From CAVWSM01 sp963798505 (lineage in GTDB: Bacteria > Actinomycetota > Actinomycetes > Jiangellales > Jiangellaceae): a stretch of DNA of 13,369 bases. The notes beneath the pieces were generated by a model. The model was not told the DNA's origin. It searched no databases and saw only the letters and a program-made list of their open reading frames with translations. The position numbers and the translations under genes were made by a program. Position 1 is the stretch's first letter. Every line of letters begins with the position of its first letter. Of the stretch, positions 1 to 6,563 are shown piece by piece. The stretch is from positions 1-13,369 of the forward strand of contig CAWCTX010000004.1 of assembly GCA_963798505.1 (NCBI GenBank), in the 5' to 3' direction.

Positions 1-173
1 ATCGTGCAGAGCGAGTACTACCGTGCGGTGACCTTCGACGGGTCCTCGCCGGGTGACTGGACCATGATGAGGGGGGGACGCGCTACGTCCAGATCCAGTT
101 CGGCCAGCGCATCGCGTACGTCAACCTCGACGACGTGCGCTTGCTGCCCTCTCCGATCGGGGCGCCCCGCTAG
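1..173 (+). pseudogene. C-terminal fragment of an unrecognised protein, frameshifted in a G run
   Basis: The window opens inside a gene. The frame starting at position 1 reads IVQSEYYRAVTFDGSSPGDW and reaches a run of seven G at 71-77. Beyond the run that frame becomes a Ser/Arg/Thr-rich shadow typical of an out-of-frame G+C-rich gene. The frame starting at 78 instead gives TRYVQIQFGQRIAYVNLDD and ends at the TAG at 171-173. One additional G would join the two halves into one continuous peptide. I do not recognise the family. Regular alternation of hydrophobic and polar residues suggests a beta-rich C-terminal domain. The 5' part lies outside the window, so length and function cannot be judged. 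Confidence 0.6.
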
Positions 174-203
174 CAGCGAGCCACTACCCTCCATGCGTTG
201 ATC

Positions 204-302
204 ATGGCGGAGCTGTGGTCATTCCGCGCGGATGATCACACCTTCGCCATGATCAACATCGTGTGCGTGGGCGCCCTGGTCTGGGTCATCGCTGAAGGTT
301 AG
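204..302 (+). CDS. Possible 32-residue single-pass membrane protein
   Basis: An ATG at 204 opens a 32-codon frame ending with TAG at 300-302. The peptide has a short polar N-terminus (MAELWSFRADDHT), then one hydrophobic segment of about 17 residues (FAMINIVCVGALVWVIA), and ends in EG. This composition is unlike the Arg/Pro-rich shadows elsewhere in the window, which is the main reason to list it. Against it: there is no clear Shine-Dalgarno sequence before the ATG, and the frame is very short. The stop codon falls inside the iron box at 294-312, so any transcript would run into the regulatory region of the iron operon. No function is proposed. Confidence 0.35.
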   Translation: MAELWSFRADDHTFAMINIVCVGALVWVIAEG

Positions 303-312
303 GCTAACCTCA
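294..312. promoter_or_regulatory. IdeR/DtxR-type iron box
   Basis: The 19 bp GAAGGTTAGGCTAACCTCA matches the actinobacterial iron-box consensus TTAGGTTAGSCTAACCTAA at 16 of 19 positions. Its core (296-310) is a perfect palindrome of two 7-bp arms, AGGTTAG and CTAACCT, around one central base. Fe2+-loaded DtxR/IdeR binds such sites and blocks transcription. It lies 36 bp upstream of the preferred start of a ferric-iron binding protein gene, so iron-repressed control of the operon is a strong inference. No convincing -35/-10 pair could be picked out. Confidence 0.87.
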
Positions 313-335
313 CAGCCGACCGTGATCAGCCGACC

Positions 336-340
336 GAAGG
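336..340 (+). promoter_or_regulatory. Ribosome binding site that favours the GTG start at 349
   Basis: GAAGG sits 8 bases before the GTG at 349. The in-frame GTG at 322 has no comparable purine-rich site. This placement decides in favour of the shorter protein, which also has the more normal lipoprotein signal peptide. Confidence 0.6.
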
Positions 341-348
341 CCACCGCT

Positions 349-1419
349 GTGTCCCGTTCCGCCCGCCGCACCGCCCCGCTGCTCACCCTGACCGTCGCGC
401 TCGTCCTCGCGCTGGCCGCGTGCGGCGGCAACGACAGCGACGACAGCTCGACCACCGTCGAGGGCAGCGAGCCTGGCGACCAGCGGATCACGGTCTACAG
501 CGGGCGGAGCGAGTCGCTGGTGGCACCGCTGTTCGAGCAGTTCACCGAGGCGACCGGGATCGAGGTCGAGGCGAGGTACGCCGCCACTGCGCAAATGGCC
601 GCCCAGCTGCTCGAGGAGGGCGACCGATCGCCGGCCGACGTCTTCCTCGCGCAGGACGCCGGGGCGCTCGGCGCGGTCAACAAGGACGGCCTGTTCGCCG
701 AGCTGCCGCAAGAGGCGCTCACCAAGATTCCCGAGATCTACCGATCGGCCGACGGCAAGTGGGTCGGCGTGTCCGGTCGCTCCCGGGTGCTCGTCTACAA
801 CCCCGATGCGGTCGAAGGCATGGAGCTGCCGACCTCGGTGTTCGACCTCACGGCCCCGGAGTGGAAAGGCCACGTCGCGGTGGCGCCCACCAACGCCTCG
901 TTCCAGGCCTTCGTGACCGCCATCCGCGTGCAGCACGGCGACGACAAGGCCCGCCACTTCCTCGACGAGTTGGTCGCCAACGACGCCGAGATCCGCGACA
1001 ACAACGTGCAGATCGTCGAGGACGTCGAGGCGGGCAAGGTAGCCGTGGGTCTCGTCAACCACTACTACCTCGGCGAGGTCGCCAAGGAGCGGGGCACGAC
1101 GGTCGACGGGCTGGACGCCAAGCTGCACTTCTTCCCCAACGGCGACGTGGGCGCGCTGGTCAACGTTGCCGGTGTCGGCGTGCTGGCGAAAGCTGCCGAC
1201 GACCCCGACGTGGCCGCGTTCATCGACTACCTGCTCGGCCCCGAGGCGCAGACCTATTTCGCCGAGGAGACCTTCGAGTACCCGCTCGTCGACGGCATCG
1301 CCGCCCCCTCGTACGTCCCGCCGCTCAACCAGCTGACCGCCCCAGCCATCGACCTCAACGACCTCGACGGGCTCGCCGAGACCGTGGCCATGATCGAGGA
1401 AGCGGGGCTCACTCCCTGA
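349..1419 (+). CDS. Ferric-iron ABC transporter substrate-binding lipoprotein (FbpA/AfuA/FutA type)
   Basis: This protein captures Fe3+ outside the membrane and hands it to the permease encoded next. From the GTG at 349 the product is 356 residues, normal for the family. Arg residues are followed by the hydrophobic stretch LLTLTVALVLALAA and a lipobox ending at Cys25, so a lipid-anchored protein is expected. The mature part opens with ITVYSGRSESLVAPLFEQF, the usual family start. The motif NHYYLGEV carries the tandem tyrosines (Y239-Y240) that bind iron in FbpA-class proteins. An alternative GTG start at 322 adds nine residues but lacks a ribosome binding site. The gene is first in a three-gene operon behind an iron box. 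The TGA at 1417-1419 overlaps the probable start of the permease. Confidence 0.92.
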   Translation: MSRSARRTAPLLTLTVALVLALAACGGNDSDDSSTTVEGSEPGDQRITVYSGRSESLVAPLFEQFTEATGIEVEARYAATAQMAAQLLEEGDRSPADVFLAQDAGALGAVNKDGLFAELPQEALTKIPEIYRSADGKWVGVSGRSRVLVYNPDAVEGMELPTSVFDLTAPEWKGHVAVAPTNASFQAFVTAIRVQHGDDKARHFLDELVANDAEIRDNNVQIVEDVEAGKVAVGLVNHYYLGEVAKERGTTVDGLDAKLHFFPNGDVGALVNVAGVGVLAKAADDPDVAAFIDYLLGPEAQTYFAEETFEYPLVDGIAAPSYVPPLNQLTAPAIDLNDLDGLAETVAMIEEAGLTP

Positions 1420-3011
1420 CCGTCCAGCTCGCACCGCCGCCACCCCGCGCCGCCAGCGTCCCAGCCGCGGGGATTCGGCGGTTTGCCCCACGGCCGCTGC
1501 TGCTGACCTGGGCGGCCGCCGCGTTGACAGTGGCGCTGCTGCCGCTGGGCTACCTGGTCGTCCGCACCGCGGAGGCAGGCTGGACCGCCATCGCCGACGA
1601 GCTGTTCACCGCTCGGGTGGCCGAGCTGGCGGCGCGCAGCCTCGGGCTCGCCGCCGTCGTCACCGCGGGGGCGAGCGTCATCGGGGTCGCGACCGCCTAC
1701 CTCGTCGTCCGCACCGATCTGCCCGCCCGCCGGCTGTTCACGGTCCTCGCCGCTCTCCCACTTGCTGTGCCGACCTACATCGCCGCCTTCTCGTGGGTGT
1801 CGCTGTTCGACGGGGTCGAGGGGTTCTGGTGGACGGCGCTGGTGCTCACGCTGTGCTGCTCTCCTTATGTGTTCCTGCCGACCGCGGCGTCGCTGCGCCT
1901 CGCCGACCCCGGCCAAGAGGAGGTGGCACGCACCCTCGGCCGCGGCCGCTGGCGCACGTTCGCCTCGGTGACACTCCCCCAGGCTCGGCCGGCCATCTCG
2001 GGTGGCGCACTGCTGGTCGCGCTCTATGTGCTGTCCGACTTCGGCGCGGTGGCCATCATGCGCACCGACACATTCACCCGAGCGGTGTTCATCGCCTTGG
2101 AGACGGGCTTCAACCGCACCGGCGCTCTGGTGCTGTCGATCGTGCTCGTCGCCCTCACGATCCCGCTGCTGGCGGGCGAGTCGCTGAGCCGGCGCAAGCA
2201 GGCTCGCTATGCCAGGGTCGGCGGCGGTGCCAGCCGTCCACATACCCGCGTACGGCTCGCGCACTGGCGTTGGCCGGCCATCGCCGCCCTCGCGGGCGTG
2301 GCCGTACTCGCCCTCGGTGTCCCCGCCTACGCGCTCGGCCAGCGGCTGGCCGAGGGTGTCTCGCGGCCCGGCTCGTTGACCGAGATCGCGACAGCCGCGG
2401 GCAGCTCGGTCACCGTGTCGCTCGCCGGCGCCCTCGTCACGCTGCTGCTGGCCCTGCCGATCGGGCTGCTCGTGACCCGCGCACCGGGGGTCCTCTCCAC
2501 CGCTGCCGAGCGGCTGGCCTATCTCACGCACGCCCTGCCCGGCGTCGTCATCGGGCTGTCGCTCGTGTTCTTCGGCATCAACGTCGCCTACGCGATCTAC
2601 CAGAGCGTGTGGCTGTTGACCCTCGCCTACGCGGCGCTGTTCCTCCCGCTCGCCGTGGCCTCCGTCGTCGCTGCCGCGGCGCACGCGCCGCCGGTGCTCG
2701 AAGAGGTCGCCAGGTCGCTCGGCCGGTCTCCCCTCGCGGTGTTCCGCAGCATCACGCTGCCGCTCACCCTGCCCGGCCTTGCCGCGGGAGTGGCGTTGGT
2801 GTTCCTGACCTGCATGAAGGAGCTGCCGGCCACGTTGCTGTTGCGCCCCACCGGCATGGAGACCCTGGCCACCGAGCTGTGGACGCACACGAGCGTTGCG
2901 GCCTACGCGGCAGCCACCCCCTACGCGGCCTTGCTCGTGCTGCTGTCCGCCCCAGTGGCATGGTCACTCGCCGCGCGCACCGGCCTGCTCGGCTCCGGGG
3001 AGTCGCGATGA
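1416..3011 (+). CDS. Ferric-iron ABC transporter permease, fused double-domain (FbpB/AfuB type)
   Basis: This is the membrane channel of the importer. It has two homologous halves, each with about six membrane segments and each with the cytoplasmic EAA loop that docks the ATPase: EEVARTLGRGRWRTFASVTL in the first half (about 1917-1976) and EEVARSLGRSPLAVFRSITL in the second (about 2700-2759). The arrangement and the length of about 530 residues match FbpB/AfuB proteins. The start is uncertain. No ATG, GTG or TTG occurs in frame before the first membrane segment. The TTG at 1524 and GTG at 1530 lie inside that helix and would truncate it. A CTG at 1416, overlapping the TGA of the binding-protein gene, is the best candidate and would allow coupled translation. 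The end overlaps the ATPase start as ATGA. Confidence 0.9.
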   Translation: MTVQLAPPPPRAASVPAAGIRRFAPRPLLLTWAAAALTVALLPLGYLVVRTAEAGWTAIADELFTARVAELAARSLGLAAVVTAGASVIGVATAYLVVRTDLPARRLFTVLAALPLAVPTYIAAFSWVSLFDGVEGFWWTALVLTLCCSPYVFLPTAASLRLADPGQEEVARTLGRGRWRTFASVTLPQARPAISGGALLVALYVLSDFGAVAIMRTDTFTRAVFIALETGFNRTGALVLSIVLVALTIPLLAGESLSRRKQARYARVGGGASRPHTRVRLAHWRWPAIAALAGVAVLALGVPAYALGQRLAEGVSRPGSLTEIATAAGSSVTVSLAGALVTLLLALPIGLLVTRAPGVLSTAAERLAYLTHALPGVVIGLSLVFFGINVAYAIYQSVWLLTLAYAALFLPLAVASVVAAAAHAPPVLEEVARSLGRSPLAVFRSITLPLTLPGLAAGVALVFLTCMKELPATLLLRPTGMETLATELWTHTSVAAYAAATPYAALLVLLSAPVAWSLAARTGLLGSGESR

Positions 3012-4183
3012 CGGCACTCACGGTCACTGGGGCGTGCAAGTCGTACGGACCGGTGCGCGCGCTGGCCGGCGTCGACGTCTCCATCGCCGACGGTGAGCTG
3101 CTTGCGGTGTTGGGGCCGTCCGGCTGCGGCAAGACCACGCTGCTGCGCTGCATCGCCGGCCTCGAGCGGCTCGACGCCGGCACCCTCGTGGTGCGGGGAC
3201 GCGTGCTGTCGGCGCCGGGCGTTCACGTCGCAGCGCACCGACGCCGGGTCACGCTCGTGCCCCAGGAGGGGGCGCTTTTCCCGCACCTGTCGGCGGCGGA
3301 CAACATCGCGTACGGGCTGGACCGCGCGGCGCGACGGTCCGGGCGGGTCGGAGACCTGCTCGAGCTGGTCGGGCTGGACGGCTACGGCGACCGCATGCCG
3401 CACCAGCTCTCCGGTGGTCAGCAGCAACGCATCGCGCTCGCCCGGGCGCTCGCACCGCGGCCGTCGCTCATCCTGCTCGACGAGCCGTTCAGCGCACTCG
3501 ACGCGGGCCTGCGCTCGGAGCTGCGCCGCGTGGTCCGCGACGCGCTGCAGGCCGATGGCGCGACCGGCGTGCTTGTCACTCACGACCAGGGCGAGGCGCT
3601 GTCGCTGGCCGACCAAGTGGCGGTGATGCGCGACGGAGTCGTTGTGCAGAACGGCCGACCCACCGACGTCTATCGCTCGCCTGCCGACACATGGGTCGCC
3701 GGCTTTGTGGGCGAAGCAGTGCTGCTCACCGGCGAGCTGCGCGACGGTGTCGCCTACACGGCCGCGGGCTGCGCACCGGTAGCCGGGGCCGAGACCGGGT
3801 CGCTGCCTCGACTCAACGGGCACGTGCCAGTCACCGTGCTCGTCCGCCCCGAACAGGTGCGCATGGCGGCGGGGACGACCAATGGTGGCGTTGCCGCGCA
3901 CGTCGTGCGCCGCGACTTCTTCGGCCACGACGCCCTCACGACTGTGCGGCTCGAAGATGGCACCGAGCTGACATCACGCACCCTTGACGACTCCACCGAG
4001 CTAGTGCCGGGCAGCACCGTCACGGTCGAGCTGTCCGGGTCGGTGCGCGCCTGGCCGAGCAGTCCTGACCCGGGAGCACCTTCAGGCTCAACGCTTCAGG
4101 ATCGCCTCGAAGGCGGCCCGGGCCTCGTCACTCACCAGCCGCCGCGAGAACTCCTTCGCCTCGGCGGCCATCCGGTCCAGTAG
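3008..4183 (+). CDS. Ferric-iron ABC transporter ATP-binding protein (FbpC type)
   Basis: This subunit powers iron import. All ATPase motifs are present: Walker A GPSGCGKTT (residues 36-44), Q-loop Gln86, signature LSGGQ (134-138), Walker B LILLDEP (154-160, Glu159) and switch His192. A TOBE-like regulatory domain follows at about 275-350. The start ATG at 3008 overlaps the permease stop, so the three genes form one translationally coupled operon. At 391 residues it is longer than the usual 340-360. The last 40 or so residues, after VELSGSVRAWP, look like non-native sequence and run antisense into the crotonase gene, overlapping it by 96 bp. An out-of-frame TGA at 4066-4068 lies where the family normally ends, so one missing base may have removed the true stop. 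The transport function is clear; the 3' end is uncertain. Confidence 0.92.
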   Translation: MTALTVTGACKSYGPVRALAGVDVSIADGELLAVLGPSGCGKTTLLRCIAGLERLDAGTLVVRGRVLSAPGVHVAAHRRRVTLVPQEGALFPHLSAADNIAYGLDRAARRSGRVGDLLELVGLDGYGDRMPHQLSGGQQQRIALARALAPRPSLILLDEPFSALDAGLRSELRRVVRDALQADGATGVLVTHDQGEALSLADQVAVMRDGVVVQNGRPTDVYRSPADTWVAGFVGEAVLLTGELRDGVAYTAAGCAPVAGAETGSLPRLNGHVPVTVLVRPEQVRMAAGTTNGGVAAHVVRRDFFGHDALTTVRLEDGTELTSRTLDDSTELVPGSTVTVELSGSVRAWPSSPDPGAPSGSTLQDRLEGGPGLVTHQPPRELLRLGGHPVQ

Positions 4184-4834
4184 CTGCGCGTCGTCACCGC
4201 GCATCAGCGTCCGTGCCGCGAGCAGCGCCTCCCGCGGCTTGGCGGCCAGCCGCAGTGCGGCGGCCAGCGCCGTCTCCTCCAGCCGCTCCGCTGGGACGAC
4301 AGCGTTGACCAGCCCGGCCGACAGAGCGCGCGCGGAGTCGAACGGCTCCCCGAGACACAACATCTCGAACGCCCGCGCATAGCCCATGCGCTGCACGGCG
4401 AGCAGGGTCGACCCCGCCTCGGGGACGAGGCCGAGGTCGACGAACGGCGCGCGAAAGCTCGCGTTCGGCGTGGCGTACACGAGGTCGCAGTGCAACAGCA
4501 TCGTCGTACCCACACCGACCGCGATCCCGTCCACCGCCGCCACCATCGGCTTGGTGACGCGCGGCAGCCGGTCGATGAAGTCGAGCGCCGGGAGGCGGTC
4601 GGCGTGCGGCGACTCGGCAAACCGCAGGAAGTCGCCAAGGTCGTTTCCTGCCGTGAAGACACCGTCGGAACCGACGAAGACGTGTACGGCGATGTCGTCC
4701 GACTCGTCACCCTTGTCCAGGGCGTCGCACAGCACGGCATACATGTCCGCGGTCAGCGCGTGCTTCTTCTCCGGACGAGCGAACCGGATGACCTGCACAC
4801 TCTCGCGCAGCTCGACCTCGATGCCGACAGCCAT
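4088..4834 (-). CDS. Crotonase-fold enoyl-CoA hydratase/isomerase family protein
   Basis: This 248-residue protein is of normal length for the crotonase family, which acts on acyl-CoA thioesters. Oxyanion-hole segments are visible at VFTAGNDLGDF (59-69) and DGIAVGVGTTMLLHCDL (102-118). The acidic residue of the isomerase branch is Glu139 in LGLVPEAGST. Hydratases usually carry a further Glu in the GGG(C)E motif; here the equivalent stretch is GVGTTM with no Glu. This favours an isomerase (delta3-delta2-enoyl-CoA isomerase-like) or another crotonase over a true hydratase. The ATG at 4834 gives MAVGIEVELRESVQVIRF, a standard N-terminus; the frame stays open upstream to 4960 but that extension looks like shadow sequence. 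The gene is divergent from the dehydrogenase at 4892 and converges on the iron ATPase gene. Confidence 0.88.
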   Translation of the reverse strand: MAVGIEVELRESVQVIRFARPEKKHALTADMYAVLCDALDKGDESDDIAVHVFVGSDGVFTAGNDLGDFLRFAESPHADRLPALDFIDRLPRVTKPMVAAVDGIAVGVGTTMLLHCDLVYATPNASFRAPFVDLGLVPEAGSTLLAVQRMGYARAFEMLCLGEPFDSARALSAGLVNAVVPAERLEETALAAALRLAAKPREALLAARTLMRGDDAQLLDRMAAEAKEFSRRLVSDEARAAFEAILKR

Positions 4835-4891
4835 GCTCGCCGATGCTACGTGGCCGCGCGCGGGCTGGCGGGACGCGGCTAGGGTTTCCGC

Positions 4892-5939
4892 GTGCGCGCC
4901 ACAGTCCTCCACTCTCCCCGCGACATCCGCCTCGACACGGTGCCCGACCCGAGACTCCACACCCCGACCGACGCGATCGTCCGCGTCGTCGCCACGTGCG
5001 TGTGCGGGTCAGACCTGTGGCCATACCGAGGAATCACGCCGGCGCGCGGTCCCGAGCGCATCGGGCACGAGTTGGTCGGGATCGTCGGAGGAGGTCGGCG
5101 ACGCCGTCACGACCTGCGGCCCGGGCAGTTCGTGATCGCGCCGTTCAAGATCAGCGACGGGACGTGCGTGCAACTGCCGCAACGGCGTCCAGACCTCGTG
5201 CCTGCGGCGGGGCCTGGTACGGCGGCACAGGACGCGGACGGCTTTCCGACGGACGGCGGGCAGGGCGAGTACGTTCGGCTGCCGGCGCGCCGACGGCACG
5301 CTCGTCGCGACCCCCGAGCTGCCCGACGATGACGTCGCTCCCTGGCCTGCTGACGCTGTCCGACGTGATGGGCACCGGCCACCAGCCGCGGCGCTCGCGG
5401 CGTCGGGCCGGGGTAGCACGGTTGCCGTCGTCGGGGACGGCGCGGTCGGGCTGTGCGCGTGCTCGCGGCAGCGGCGGCTCGGGGCCGAGCGGGTCGTGAT
5501 CGATGTCGCGACCCGGCGACCGCCAGGCGCTCGCCAGCCACTCGGCGCGACCGACATGGTCGCCGAGCGCGGCGACGAGGGCGCCGGCCGGTGCAGGAGC
5601 TGTTCGACGGCGTCGGCGCGGATGCTGTGCTGGAGTGCGTCGGCACCGGGGAGTCGATTCGGCAGGCGTGCGGTCGACACGCCCCGGCGGAGGGTCGGCT
5701 ACGTGGGCGCTGCCCAACGGAGGTCCGAGCTCGCCGGTGCCCGCGGTGTTCGGCGCAACATCTCGGTCGGCGGCGGCGTCGCGCCGGTGCGCGCGTACAT
5801 CGCCGAGCTGCTGCCCGACGTGCTGGACGGCGCGATCGACCCGGGCCGCGTGTTCGACCTGGAGCTGCCCTGGGCAGGCGCCGAGGCGTACGCGGCGATG
5901 GACGAGCGGCGTTCGGTCAAGGCGTTGCTTCGTCCCTGA
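4892..5939 (+). pseudogene. Zinc-dependent (MDR) alcohol dehydrogenase, broken by many frameshifts
   Basis: The GTG at 4892, preceded by AGGG, begins MRATVLHSPRDIRLDTVPDP and continues to CVCGSDLWPYRG and IGHELVGIV. These hold the catalytic-zinc ligands Cys38 and His59-Glu60 of medium-chain dehydrogenases. Conserved blocks then follow in order but in changing frames: EEVGDAVTT (5088-5114), RPGQFVIAPFKISDGTC (about 5117-5167), NCRNGVQTSC, GGAWYGGTG, DADGFPTDGGQGEYVRLP, ADGTLVATPELPDDD, LPGLLTLSDVMGTGH, the nucleotide-binding loop VAVVGDGAVGLCA, RLGAERVVID, VQELFDGVGADAVLECVG, and RNISVGGGVAPVRAYIAELL through to AYAAMDERRSVKALLRP and a stop at 5937-5939. At least ten frame changes are needed. 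Together the blocks give a full-length enzyme of about 345 residues. As written the gene cannot make it. Conservation between the indels points to sequence error or very recent inactivation. Confidence 0.85.
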
Positions 5940-5965
5940 CATCTGCGGCGGACGCCGGCCGATCG

Positions 5966-6057
5966 CCGATGACGATCGTCGCACCCAGCAACCCGAATGC
6001 ACGACCACGGTCCGCCCCGCGGAACAGCTCCGGAATGAAGCCCGCCTGCCCCTGGAC
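5966..6057 (-). pseudogene. Possible short remnant of an MFS transporter gene
   Basis: Directly after the stop codon of the SnoaL-like gene, and in the same frame, the minus strand reads VQGQAGFIPELFRGADRGRA followed by FGLLGATIVIG. The pattern of a short loop, then RGRAFG, then a hydrophobic GATIxIG helix resembles the loop 2-3 (motif A) region of drug-efflux MFS proteins. The continuation (DRPASAADVRDEA) is no longer MFS-like and runs antisense into the end of the dehydrogenase. Only about 30 residues support this. It may be a relic left by a deletion, or chance. Confidence 0.3.
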
Positions 6058-6438
6058 TCAGTAGCGCTCGACCAGGTGCTCGCGTCCCGGCGGCGGCTCG
6101 TAGGGCTCGGGCCAGAACTCGAGGACGCGGCTGACCCGCCCGTGGTCGTCGAAATCGAAGAACGTGATGCCCGTCTCGACAGCATCACCGTTGACGAACC
6201 GGATCCTGGAGGTACCGCCCGACTCGTCACCGATGGCGCGCTCCACGAAGAGATGCCAGTCGCCGGGAAACTCGGCGTTGAACCGAATGCATGCGGCGCG
6301 ACCACTGACACGCTCCCGCGTCTGCGGCCATTCGCAGACCAGGTCGTCGGCTATCAGGTTGCCATAGGTGTCCCAGTCACGTGCCTCGATCGCGGCCCAG
6401 TAGCGCTCGATCACCCGGGCGCTCGTGTCAGAAGTCAT
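6058..6438 (-). CDS. SnoaL-like / NTF2-fold protein
   Basis: This 126-residue protein has the length and pattern of the SnoaL/NTF2-like superfamily. Its N-terminal helix is VIERYWAAIEARDWDTYGNL, followed by LIADDLVCEWPQTRERVSG and a helix ending FNAEFPGDW. Alternating beta strands come next, including GITFFDFDDHGRVSRVLEFW. Such cone-shaped proteins include small cyclases, isomerases, hydrolases and domains with no known activity, so no substrate can be named. The ATG at 6438 is the natural start. The gene lies alone between the dehydrogenase end and the methyltransferase end, 125 bp beyond the latter on the same strand. It could be read through from the exporter operon, or have its own promoter. 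Confidence 0.8.
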   Translation of the reverse strand: MTSDTSARVIERYWAAIEARDWDTYGNLIADDLVCEWPQTRERVSGRAACIRFNAEFPGDWHLFVERAIGDESGGTSRIRFVNGDAVETGITFFDFDDHGRVSRVLEFWPEPYEPPPGREHLVERY

Positions 6439-6539
6439 GCCACGAAAAGTAGCCGCCGCCTCCGACAGCTGCGGCGACGAAGATCAACAGGACCCTGGGA
6501 CACGACCCACCCTCTGCGAGTCGCCTGGGACGAGGCTGT

Positions 6540-6553
6540 CGATCTTGAGATCG
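6540..6553. repeat. Perfect 6-bp inverted repeat just after the methyltransferase gene
   Basis: CGATCTTGAGATCG has arms CGATCT and AGATCG around TG. It starts about ten bases past the methyltransferase stop in the direction of transcription. As RNA it could form a 5-bp stem with a TTGA loop, but no U run follows, so a classical terminator is not supported. The rest of the 6439-6563 gap holds nothing I can name. Confidence 0.35.
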
Positions 6554-6563
6554 TCGTTCGGGG

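Noticed and set aside
310..1491. Long minus-strand open frame (393 codons) opposite the iron-binding protein gene
   Set aside because: It is a shadow of a G+C-rich gene: rich in Arg, Gly, Val and Glu with no recognisable domain, while the opposite strand encodes a complete binding protein with signal peptide and ligand motif.
1254..2888. Minus-strand open frame of 544 codons opposite the permease
   Set aside because: Low-complexity Arg/Gly/Gln/His composition, and the plus strand gives a full double permease with both EAA loops.
4088..4960. Upstream start at 4960 for the crotonase gene
   Set aside because: The additional 42 residues are Arg/Ala-rich, not crotonase-like, and run antisense across the dehydrogenase start; the ATG at 4834 gives the normal family N-terminus.
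5151..6311. Minus-strand open frame of 386 codons spanning the dehydrogenase and SnoaL-like region
   Set aside because: Arg/Ser/Pro-rich and antisense to two recognisable genes; open only because stops are rare at this base composition.
6439..6563. Plus-strand peptide ending LRVAWDEAVDLEIVVRG in the gap between SnoaL-like and methyltransferase genes
   Set aside because: Short, without a start codon or ribosome binding site of its own, and it extends back antisense through the SnoaL-like gene; probably chance.
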